From Aved-18 sp964606665 (GTDB lineage: Bacteria > Cyanobacteriota > Vampirovibrionia > Obscuribacterales > Obscuribacteraceae): a stretch of DNA of 64,000 bases. The position numbers were made by a program, and so were the translations under genes. Below the pieces are notes generated by a model. It had not been told where the DNA came from, did no database searches, and saw only the letters and a program-made list of their open reading frames with translations. Positions 57,498 to 64,000 of the stretch are shown in pieces (within the stretch, counting starts at the first letter, position 1; each line of letters opens with the position of its first letter). The stretch covers positions 1 to 64,000 of the forward strand of contig CAZSHS010000011.1 of assembly GCA_964606665.1 (NCBI GenBank), read 5' to 3'.

Positions 57498-59384
57498 TTA
57501 TTCGACTGTGACCGATTTAGCAAGATTGCGTGGCTGATCTACATCCTTGCCAAGATAATCGGCAACGAAATATGACATCAACTGCAAAGGAACTATGGTA
57601 ACAAGCGGGCTGAAAAGCTCATCTACAGGCGGTATGCGGAATATGTGATCAAATGTTTCAGGCGCCATTTCATCACCATCAACTGCCACTGCCACCATAC
57701 GTGCGTTGCGTGCTCGCGATTCCTGAGCATTTGATAATGTTTTCTCGTAAACCTTGCCAGGCACCAATACCGTGATTACAGGCACGGCTGAATCGAGCAC
57801 GGCGATCGGTCCATGTTTGAGTTCGCCTGCCGCATAACCTGAAGCATGAATATAACTAAGTTCTTTTAATTTGAGCGCGCCTTCAAGAGCGGTCGGATAG
57901 TTAACTCCGCGGGCAATGAAAACAACGTCTGAAGCGTCGGCTAGTTTAAGTGACAAATTTTTGTACTCTTCTTCACGAGCTAAAATCTGTTCCATTAGAG
58001 CCGGCATGGTATGCAATGTCTTTTTCATTTCTACTGCACTATCCTGGCTTATAGAGCCACGTTTCTCGCCTAGATAGATAGCAAGCAAATAGAAACACAT
58101 TAACTGAGCTACATAGGTCTTAGTGGCAGCAACCGAAACTTCGATACCACATTCGGTGACAATCAAATTGCTTGCTATTTGTGCCAAGTGCGAATCTGGT
58201 CTATTGGTTATACCTAGCGTGTATGCGCCTTTAGCTTTGGCTGCTTTCATGGCAGCTAGTGTGTCTGCTGTCTCACCTGATTGGCTTACAGCAATTACAA
58301 GAGTGCTTTCATCGGCCAGAATGTTTCTGGTTTGAATTTCAGATGCAATTTCCACTTCAACTGGAATAGAACACAACTGTTCGATTATCAGTTTGCCGAC
58401 CATACCAGCATTGAGTGCCGTTCCACAAGCAACGATGATTATGCGCTTGATAGATTTTATTTCGTTGTCGGTCATTTTGACGCCGTAAACGCCTTCGCTT
58501 GAATCAGCACTAAAGCGCTCAACATTGAAAGAAATTGGCGCTTTAGGATTGCTCGAAAACATAGGCAAATACTTGCTCATGGTTTGACGAAGAACGAGTG
58601 GTTGCTCGTATATTTCTTTGAGCAAGAAATGCTTGAAGCCTTCTTTGTCTATTTTGTAAGGCTCTGTATTGAGCGAAACTGGCTCTCTAAAAGCTTCGGT
58701 GCCATCAAACGAAAAGAGTCGGTAGCTATTGGTTTTGATTTCGGCAATCTCACTTTGTTCCAAACGCACAATTTTATTTGTGTACTGACGAACAGCGGTG
58801 CTGTCTGAAGCAAGGAAGCTTTCGTTTTCTCCCAAACCTACTGTAAGAGAATAATGATGATTCACAGCATAAATGCGATCACGATGCTTCAGGCTCACAA
58901 TACCCAGCGCAAATGCACCTTTCATTACATTCACGGTGCGAATAATTGCACCAAGAATATCCTGGTCCTTTTCGTATTCGCGTGAAAGCAGGTGAACTGT
59001 CACTTCAGTGTCAGTTTCAGTGGTAAAAACATAACCTTGCTCAATCAATTCAGTACGCAACTGAGCGTAATTTTCGATGATACCGTTGTGCACTACGGCA
59101 AAAGTGCCGGTGGAATCAGTGTGAGGGTGGGCATTTTCGTTTGTTGGGCTACCATGTGTCGCCCAACGAGTGTGACCAATACCGATAGTCGAGCTTGGTC
59201 TTTCTTGCTGAAGCAAAGTTTCCAAATTGGACAACTTGCCTGCAGACTTGATGATATTGAGTCTATCGCCTTCAATTACAGCCACGCCAGCAGAGTCGTA
59301 GCCTCTGTACTCAAGACAACGAAGCTTGGACAAGAGGACTGGTGTTGCTTGATTGCTGCCTAGATAACCAACTATTCCACACAT
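57498..59384 (-). CDS. glmS: Glutamine-fructose-6-phosphate aminotransferase
   Basis: The 628-residue enzyme makes glucosamine-6-phosphate for peptidoglycan and LPS. The N-terminal glutaminase starts with nucleophile C2 (MCGIVGYLGSNQ) and contains IGHTRWATHG. Two SIS domains follow (ACGTALNAGMVGKLIIEQL; SQSGETADTLAAMKAAK; ELKHGPIAVLDS). It ends with LAKSVTVE, as usual. AAGGAG at spacing 9 supports the start. No glmS ribozyme is seen in the 20-bp gap upstream. Confidence 0.97.
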   Translation of the reverse strand: MCGIVGYLGSNQATPVLLSKLRCLEYRGYDSAGVAVIEGDRLNIIKSAGKLSNLETLLQQERPSSTIGIGHTRWATHGSPTNENAHPHTDSTGTFAVVHNGIIENYAQLRTELIEQGYVFTTETDTEVTVHLLSREYEKDQDILGAIIRTVNVMKGAFALGIVSLKHRDRIYAVNHHYSLTVGLGENESFLASDSTAVRQYTNKIVRLEQSEIAEIKTNSYRLFSFDGTEAFREPVSLNTEPYKIDKEGFKHFLLKEIYEQPLVLRQTMSKYLPMFSSNPKAPISFNVERFSADSSEGVYGVKMTDNEIKSIKRIIIVACGTALNAGMVGKLIIEQLCSIPVEVEIASEIQTRNILADESTLVIAVSQSGETADTLAAMKAAKAKGAYTLGITNRPDSHLAQIASNLIVTECGIEVSVAATKTYVAQLMCFYLLAIYLGEKRGSISQDSAVEMKKTLHTMPALMEQILAREEEYKNLSLKLADASDVVFIARGVNYPTALEGALKLKELSYIHASGYAAGELKHGPIAVLDSAVPVITVLVPGKVYEKTLSNAQESRARNARMVAVAVDGDEMAPETFDHIFRIPPVDELFSPLVTIVPLQLMSYFVADYLGKDVDQPRNLAKSVTVE

Positions 59385-59404
59385 GCTTGTGAATCTCCTT
59401 GTCT

Positions 59405-59977
59405 CTATATTTCCATGATCTCGGCTTCTTTGTCTTTAGCGCTTTGATCTATTTCCTTTATATATTTGTCAGTCAGTTTCTGCACGGCATCAGCTTTGCT
59501 GCGCAATTCATCTTCTGACACGCCTTTGTCTTTAAAATTCTTTAGGTGCTGATCGCAGTCGCGACGGATGTTTCGAACGGCCACGCGAGCTTCTTCAGCT
59601 ATTTTTTTCAGTTGTTTGGACAACTCTTTGCGGCGCTCTTCAGTTAACGCAGGTATTACAATGCGAACCACAGAACCATCTGAGTTTGGTGTCAAACCTA
59701 GTTGAGCCTTGTTAATGGCAGACTCGATATCTTTGAGCACACCTTTATCGTAAGGCTGAATAACGAGTGAGCGACCATCTGGAGTAGAGATATTGGCTAA
59801 ACTTTTTAGCGCAGTCGGTGTGCCGTAATAATCCACTTCCACTTTGTCGAGAACGGCAGCATTAGCTCTTCCGGTTCGGACAGTTTTAAATTCGTTATGC
59901 AAGCTTGTTACCGCTTTTTTCATACGGTCTTCGCCAGCAGAGATTACTTCTTGTGGGTTTGCAGCAGGCGCGGTCAT
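59405..59977 (-). CDS. frr: Ribosome recycling factor
   Basis: The 190-residue protein has the RRF landmarks HNEFKTVRTGRANAAVLDKVEVDYYGT, LVIQPYDKGVLKDIESAI and the domain I helix ELSKQLKKIAEEARVAVRNIRRD. With EF-G it splits ribosomes after termination. It lies directly between pyrH and glmS; the pyrH-frr pairing is conserved in many bacteria. Confidence 0.97.
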   Translation of the reverse strand: MTAPAANPQEVISAGEDRMKKAVTSLHNEFKTVRTGRANAAVLDKVEVDYYGTPTALKSLANISTPDGRSLVIQPYDKGVLKDIESAINKAQLGLTPNSDGSVVRIVIPALTEERRKELSKQLKKIAEEARVAVRNIRRDCDQHLKNFKDKGVSEDELRSKADAVQKLTDKYIKEIDQSAKDKEAEIMEI

Positions 59978-59996
59978 TTCAGATATTTCTCCTCAG

Positions 59997-60749
59997 TTAT
60001 ACAGTTTGGCAGGTTTTAGCACTGCTTATAAGTGTTCCAATTTTTTGACCAGACACGATGGCTTTGATACCACCTGGTTTGGCAAAATCGAAAACGATAA
60101 TGGGAATATTGTTTTGCTGACAAAGCGAGACGCCAGCGGGATCCATAACTTGCAAATTGTTTTTGATAAAGTCTTCAAAATTGATATCGTCGAACTTTTT
60201 AGCTTTGGCATCACGTTTTGGATCTGCGTCATAGACACCATCCACGCCATTTTTAGCCATTAAAATCACATCCGCTTTTATTTCTGCAGCGCGTAGTGCC
60301 GATGCAGTGTCGGTCGTGACGTGGGGGTTGCCTGTACCACCGCCAAAAATCACTACTCTACCTTTGTTTAAATGTCGAATAGCTTTAAGCCTAATAAACG
60401 GCTCAGCCACCGCCGGCATGGCGATGGCTGTTTGAACTCTTGTTTCTACGCCTTTTGAATGCAACACTTCTTGCAGAATCAGACAATTCATAATGGTGGC
60501 AAGCATGCCTACATAATCTGCAGCAGCCTTGTCCATGCCCCAGGCAGCGCCTTTGACACCGCGGAAGATATTTCCACCGCCAACCACAATCGCCACTTGA
60601 ACGCCCATCTCTTTGGCTTCGATGATTTCGTCGGCGATGCCACTAATCACCTGATGGTCGATGCCGAAGCCCTCTTGGCCTTGCAGCGCTTCGCCGCTTA
60701 GCTTTAAAAGTATTCTTGCGTATTTTGGTGGTTTGGTCGGGCTTGCCAT
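59997..60749 (-). CDS. pyrH: UMP kinase
   Basis: The 250-residue amino-acid-kinase-fold enzyme phosphorylates UMP to UDP. Visible are RILLKLSGEALQGQEGFGID, VVGGGNIFRG, MAADYVGMLATIMN-like DYVGMLATIMNCLILQ and FGGGTGNPHVTTDTASALRAAEIKAD. It is the first gene after the rpsB-tsf terminator and likely has its own promoter in the 147-bp gap. Confidence 0.97.
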   Translation of the reverse strand: MASPTKPPKYARILLKLSGEALQGQEGFGIDHQVISGIADEIIEAKEMGVQVAIVVGGGNIFRGVKGAAWGMDKAAADYVGMLATIMNCLILQEVLHSKGVETRVQTAIAMPAVAEPFIRLKAIRHLNKGRVVIFGGGTGNPHVTTDTASALRAAEIKADVILMAKNGVDGVYDADPKRDAKAKKFDDINFEDFIKNNLQVMDPAGVSLCQQNNIPIIVFDFAKPGGIKAIVSGQKIGTLISSAKTCQTV

Positions 60750-60831
60750 TTGATTTGAATTCCCAAGTAATCAACAGCAAATCATACTACCTAAGCGACT
60801 TTGGCTTCTAGAAGTCCTGTTTCATATAAGA

Positions 60832-60857
60832 AAAGTTCCCGCCAGGGCGGGAACTTT
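60832..60857 (-). terminator. Rho-independent terminator after rpsB-tsf
   Basis: A GC-rich 11-12 bp stem (60832-60843 with 60846-60857) is followed on the minus strand by TTTTCTTAT. It lies 40 bases after the tsf stop, so pyrH is at least partly transcribed separately. Confidence 0.85.
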
Positions 60858-60896
60858 CGGGTACTTCAAACGGCTAACTGCCTTGGACTTTAGCTC

Positions 60897-61781
60897 TTAC
60901 TCTTCGCCGAGTATATACAACGAATATTGAACAGGCTTAAGCTCAACGCCCATTTCTTTGCCTTTGGCTCCAATATATTGGCTAACCAATTGACCAGGAT
61001 CCTTGACGAAGGGCTGCTCCAGGAAGCAACGCTCAGCCATGATTTTGTCAACGCGACCCTGAACAATTTTTTCAATCATTTCAGGCTTTTTGCTGGCTAA
61101 ATCAGCTTTACCAGACTCGATGCGCTTTTCTTCAGCGATGATATCGGCTGGGACTTCATCCTTGCTCATGTATGTGGGCTTAGTTGAAACTATATGCATA
61201 GCGAGTTCGCGAGCGACGCTAGCGCCTGTCTCAGGAACCTTTTTATCTGATACGAGTTTGAGCAATGCGCCCATTTTTCCGCCCAGTGTGTGCAGATACT
61301 GACCAATTACGCCTTCACCCGACTCGATTTGCAAAAAGCTGACGCGTTTGACTTGAATGTTCTCGCCAGTTTTGGCAATGGCAGCAGTGATTAGTTCACC
61401 AACTGTGCCTGAACCATCTTTGACTTTGGCTTGAAGAGCAGCATCTACTGTAGATGCACCCGCTTCAAGAGCCGACTCAGCAATTTTGTTGCACAAAGAA
61501 ACGAACTCTTCGTTTTTAGCAACGAAGTCTGTTTCGCAGTTCACTTCAACGAGCACTGCTTTTTTACCGCTTGCATCAACGTTGCCTACAACCAGACCTT
61601 CAGATGTGGCGCGCGAAGACTTTTTGCTAGCTGAAGCTACGCCTTTCTGTCTTAGCCACTCAAATGCTTTGTCAAAGTCACCGGAACTTTCTACCAAAGC
61701 TTTTTTGCAATCCATCATTGCCGCTCCGGACTTTTCTCTCAGCTCTTTAACCATGGAAGCAGAGACTTCTACCATTTGCAT
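60897..61781 (-). CDS. tsf: Elongation factor Ts
   Basis: The 294-residue factor recycles EF-Tu. It has the UBA-like N-terminus (VKELREKSGAAMMDCKKALVESSGDFDKAFEWLRQKG), the core VEVNCETDFVAKNEEF and C-terminal QPFVKDPGQLVSQYI. AGAGG at spacing 5 sets the start. It follows rpsB by 49 bases in the conserved order rpsB-tsf. Confidence 0.97.
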   Translation of the reverse strand: MQMVEVSASMVKELREKSGAAMMDCKKALVESSGDFDKAFEWLRQKGVASASKKSSRATSEGLVVGNVDASGKKAVLVEVNCETDFVAKNEEFVSLCNKIAESALEAGASTVDAALQAKVKDGSGTVGELITAAIAKTGENIQVKRVSFLQIESGEGVIGQYLHTLGGKMGALLKLVSDKKVPETGASVARELAMHIVSTKPTYMSKDEVPADIIAEEKRIESGKADLASKKPEMIEKIVQGRVDKIMAERCFLEQPFVKDPGQLVSQYIGAKGKEMGVELKPVQYSLYILGEE

Positions 61782-61830
61782 AATTACCTCTTAAATATTT
61801 TGATTAGTGCGTGATTAACTGATTAGGCTA

Positions 61831-62661
61831 TTAGACTGAAACTTCTTGCTCTTCGCCTTCGCTGCCAGTAACTACAGGTTCGGTTTCCTCTAGATCTGAT
61901 GAGGCAGCAGGAATTTCAGCTTCGTCAACATTCGAAACTGTTGGTTGAACAGTAGGCTCCTCGTCGTTGCGTTGAGCACGAGCGAGTGCGCCTTCGATAA
62001 TTGAATCGGCAATTTTTCCGGTAATCAGTTTGATTGAACGAATTGAATCGTCGTTACCCGGTATGACATAAGAGATACCATCGGGATCACAGTTTGTATC
62101 TACCAGAGCAACGGTTGCAATGTCGCTTTTGATAGCTTCTGCTACGGCGATGAATTCGCGTTTCTGGTCAACGATAAATAGAATGTCGGGACGACCGCGC
62201 ATGGTTTTGATACCACCAAGCGATTTGTCCAATTTGAGCCATTCGCGATTGAGCACTGCTTGCTCTTTTTTACCGCGACGGAAAAAGTCACCAGTTTCTT
62301 TCATCTCTTCAAGCTCTTTCAAGCGGTTAATGCGAAGACGGATTGTTTCGAAATTGGTCAACATGCCGCCTAACCAGCGACGATTGACGAAGTAAGCGCC
62401 ACAACGTCTTGCTTCTTCTTCCACGATGTCAGCAGCTTGCTTTTTGGTTCCAACGAAAACGATGTTTCGCTTCTCCGAAGCAGATTTTCTGATGTATTCA
62501 CACGCTTTGTCTAAAGCGCGGCTGGTTTTTTCCAGATCTATAATGTAGATACCGTTGCGCTCGCCATAGATGTATGGGCGCATTTTGGGATTCCATCTAC
62601 GAGTCTGGTGACCGAAGTGCACACCAGCTTCCATTAACTGCTTCATTGATGCAATAGACAA
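61831..62661 (-). CDS. rpsB: 30S ribosomal protein S2
   Basis: The start is a TTG at 62661: the protein then reads MSIASMKQLMEAGVHFGHQTRRW, matching the family N-terminus, and TAGGAG stands ten bases upstream. The product is 276 residues with FVNRRWLGGMLTNFETI and GTKKQAADIVEEEARR. The last 45 residues are an acidic extension (EETEPVVTGSEGEEQE) not found in short S2 proteins. It leads the rpsB-tsf unit. Confidence 0.97.
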   Translation of the reverse strand: MSIASMKQLMEAGVHFGHQTRRWNPKMRPYIYGERNGIYIIDLEKTSRALDKACEYIRKSASEKRNIVFVGTKKQAADIVEEEARRCGAYFVNRRWLGGMLTNFETIRLRINRLKELEEMKETGDFFRRGKKEQAVLNREWLKLDKSLGGIKTMRGRPDILFIVDQKREFIAVAEAIKSDIATVALVDTNCDPDGISYVIPGNDDSIRSIKLITGKIADSIIEGALARAQRNDEEPTVQPTVSNVDEAEIPAASSDLEETEPVVTGSEGEEQEVSV

Positions 62662-62764
62662 GGTCTTGTTTCTCCTAAGTAATACAGAGCTAAGCTCGAA
62701 AAGTCCCTACGACAAATTTGAATTCAATCGAGACCAGATAACGTTTCGGTATCGATTGGACAGA

Positions 62765-62795
62765 ACCTGCTGGCTCGGTCCGAACCGAAACAGGT
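62765..62795 (-). ncRNA. Structured leader hairpin of rpsB
   Basis: In the rpsB leader ACCTG pairs with CAGGT (outer arms 62765-62769 and 62791-62795) and CGGT with ACCG (62776-62779 and 62784-62787), with asymmetric internal loops. Such structures in rpsB leaders can bind S2 for feedback, but this one is not matched to a known class. Confidence 0.35.
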
Positions 62796-62823
62796 CCAGA
62801 TAGCCTAGCATTTTAGCGCCTAT

Positions 62824-62852
62824 ATCATAAGGTTTTCTAGTAGATATACCAA
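62824..62852 (-). promoter_or_regulatory. Predicted rpsB promoter
   Basis: On the minus strand TTGGTA (62852-62847) and TATGAT (62829-62824) are separated by 17 bases. The transcript would have a leader of about 150 bases. The remaining 62853-62995 part of this 418-bp intergenic region shows no gene. Confidence 0.5.
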
Positions 62853-62995
62853 ACAAGGGTCACACTCGGTAATCAAACGTTTCGACGCGCGTCCGGAAAT
62901 GCTCGCCACAGACGCATTTGCGCTCCTGTATTGCTTCTAGACATACTGTAAACCGTCTCGTAATTTTTGTAGAAGCCTTGAAACAAGCCAATTTC

Positions 62996-63025
62996 TGGAC
63001 AATTTGAGAATTTGATCGTTATAAT
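62996..63025 (+). promoter_or_regulatory. Predicted promoter of the HNH nuclease gene
   Basis: TGGACA (62996-63001) and a perfect TATAAT (63020-63025) are 18 bases apart, 54 bases before the TTG start of the HNH gene. Confidence 0.55.
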
Positions 63026-63079
63026 AATACAAGGTGAATCCTGGTTAATTAGAGATTCGTTAGTAGTCGAGGGTGCATA

Positions 63080-63577
63080 TTGTCTAAGGTCTTAGTCCTA
63101 AATGCTTCCTATGAACCGCTTAACATATGTACATGGCGGCGGGCTGTTAATCTGCTTCTCAAGGGAAAAGCCGAAAGAATCGAGCATAACGGCAAAATAT
63201 TATATGGCGATTTTCCCCTGCCTACGGTGATTAGACTTCGGCATTACATCCGAATTCCGTACAAAGAAATTTCTCTATCGCGGCGCAATATCCTGCACCG
63301 CGATAATTACATTTGTCAGTACTGCGGTGTTAAACGTCACGACCTCACTATCGATCACATCATGCCGCGCTCTAGAGGCGGTATAGATTCTTGGGATAAC
63401 GTGGTGGCCGCCTGCCTCAAATGCAACGTCAAGAAAGGTGACCGCACTCCACGCGAAGCGGCAATGGCGCTCATGTCATCACCCAGGCGTCCTTTGTCAC
63501 ATGTTCATTTTGAAATTTCAAAATACACAACTACTTCCCAGACTAACTGGCAAAAGTACGTTATTGGCTTTTCTTAA
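63080..63577 (+). CDS. HNH endonuclease family protein
   Basis: A TTG start with GAGGG at spacing 7 gives 165 residues. The N-terminal part (VLVLNASYEPLNICTWRRAVNLLLKGKAE) is typical of a widespread cyanobacterial/actinobacterial HNH family. The nuclease has zinc cysteines C79xxC82 and C112xxC115, and the catalytic DH in LTIDHIMPRSRGG with N in WDNVVAACLKCN. Its cellular role is unknown; such stand-alone genes are usually chromosomal housekeeping members, not homing nucleases. It is followed 51 bases later by priA. Confidence 0.9.
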   Translation: MSKVLVLNASYEPLNICTWRRAVNLLLKGKAERIEHNGKILYGDFPLPTVIRLRHYIRIPYKEISLSRRNILHRDNYICQYCGVKRHDLTIDHIMPRSRGGIDSWDNVVAACLKCNVKKGDRTPREAAMALMSSPRRPLSHVHFEISKYTTTSQTNWQKYVIGFS

Positions 63578-63628
63578 ATCTTTAAAGATCAGCCGATAAG
63601 GTAAAATTCAATCCACATCGTTTTTTGT

Positions 63629-64000
63629 GTGGGTAAATTGGCCAGTACAGTTTTTGCCAACATAGCCCTCGATATTGAGGCACCTGAGTTACGAGATCGT
63701 CTGTTCACTTACGGCGTGCCTGATTTGCTGCAGGATCAGGTTTTCGTTGGCTCGTGTGTACTTGTGCCATTTGGTAGGCAGGGACAAAACGTGGTCTCTG
63801 GTTATGTTGTGTCACTTGAAGATTCGACTGAAAAAGACTTCAAAGTGAAAGACGTTTTTGAAGTGATGGATGCCAATCCATTTTTTGACGCCGACTACAT
63901 CGACTTTTTACACTGGCTGGCTAATGCTTATTGTGCCAATTTAGCCGATGTAATTGCCGCAGCACTGCCCTCTTCCATTTCGCCAAGGCTCAAACGGCGC
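63629..64000 (+). CDS. priA: Primosomal protein N' (PriA), N-terminal part (runs off the window)
   Basis: An open frame from a TAA at 63602 continues to the window end; starts available are GTG 63629 and TTG 63638, with no strong ribosome site. The visible 124 residues (ASTVFANIALDIEAPELRDRLFTYGVPDLLQDQVFVGSCVLVPFGRQ split by short stretches) match the PriA 3'-DNA-binding domain: VFVGSCVLVPFGRQGQNVVSGYVV and FFDADYIDFLHWLANAYCANLADVI. PriA restarts stalled replication forks. The helicase part lies outside. Confidence 0.85.
   Translation, partial: MGKLASTVFANIALDIEAPELRDRLFTYGVPDLLQDQVFVGSCVLVPFGRQGQNVVSGYVVSLEDSTEKDFKVKDVFEVMDANPFFDADYIDFLHWLANAYCANLADVIAAALPSSISPRLKRR

Noticed and set aside
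57460..59404. glmS ribozyme
   Set aside because: The gap upstream of glmS is only 20 bases and the frr gene precedes it, leaving no room for the ribozyme.
1..64000. tRNA or rRNA genes
   Set aside because: I found no cloverleaf with T-loop and CCA end nor any rRNA-like stretch in the intergenic regions.

Overview
The window looks like a chromosomal segment of a moderate-GC, free-living Gram-negative-type bacterium. Exported proteins, TonB-like C-terminal domains, an outer-membrane secretin and an AMIN-type amidase point to a diderm envelope. The short cyanobacterial-style SSB, the group-2 type sigma factor, LexA, a bacterial metallothionein-like protein and the many TPR/J-domain and exported proteins of unknown function would suit a non-photosynthetic relative of Cyanobacteria (Vampirovibrionia/Obscuribacterales type). 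That placement is inference; no rRNA or tRNA gene is visible to anchor it. One run of 10 Ns (33527-33536) shows the sequence is scaffolded.

Layout. 1-7 kb: 5' part of a sodium:solute symporter, ssb, a LuxR-type response regulator, a hemerythrin-like plus ferritin-like gene pair, an exported FKBP prolyl isomerase, a diguanylate cyclase, an exported glycine-zipper protein and a J-domain/TPR protein. 7-18.5 kb: clpB, an exported VOC protein, larC with a histidine-rich insert, dusB, rpoZ-gmk, rqcH, lexA and a VanX-type dipeptidase. 18.5-27.8 kb: a hybrid histidine kinase, then a cobalamin riboswitch ahead of a class I ribonucleotide reductase operon (nrdA-nrdB), a flavin-reductase-like gene and two related genes of unknown function. 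27.8-41.6 kb: TonB-like/TPR and TPR-hydrolase exported proteins, a SulP transporter interrupted by the gap, a two-component system, a ferrochelatase-photolyase-ABC transporter gene string, and an unusual transposase-derived DNA-binding protein. 41.6-55.4 kb: proton pyrophosphatase, cell-wall genes (amidase, murI), a Ser/Thr kinase, hemW, a TPR protein next to a secretin, a sigma factor and a metallothionein-like protein. 55.4-64 kb: a TonB-like protein, an MFS transporter, glmS, frr, pyrH, tsf and rpsB (leftward), then an HNH nuclease and the start of priA (rightward).

The most striking feature not explained by genes is a 10-bp palindrome family, CCGWTAWCGG. There are 17 exact copies and several one-mismatch copies. 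Eight lie just 3' of genes, several as the stem of terminator hairpins. Nine lie inside coding regions, in different reading frames and on both strands. Copies are dense from 26.5 to 55.4 kb and absent from the 8.5 kb translation-gene block at the right end. Other points of note are the B12 riboswitch on a B12-independent reductase, the transposase-derived zinc-ribbon/winged-helix protein, the metallothionein-like protein with an acidic extension, a ferrochelatase with actinobacterial-type cysteines, and several genes whose extended -10 promoter lies so close to the start codon that the mRNA should be leaderless.

Functional links: nrdAB supplies deoxynucleotides under B12 control. HemH, HemW and photolyase indicate heme metabolism and light exposure. 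rpsB-tsf-pyrH-frr-glmS joins translation with UMP and amino-sugar supply. AmiC-like, MurI, GlmS and the VanX-like enzyme cover peptidoglycan. LexA, PriA, SSB and photolyase are DNA-maintenance functions scattered through the window. No CRISPR array, intact insertion sequence, prophage or complete defence system was found.
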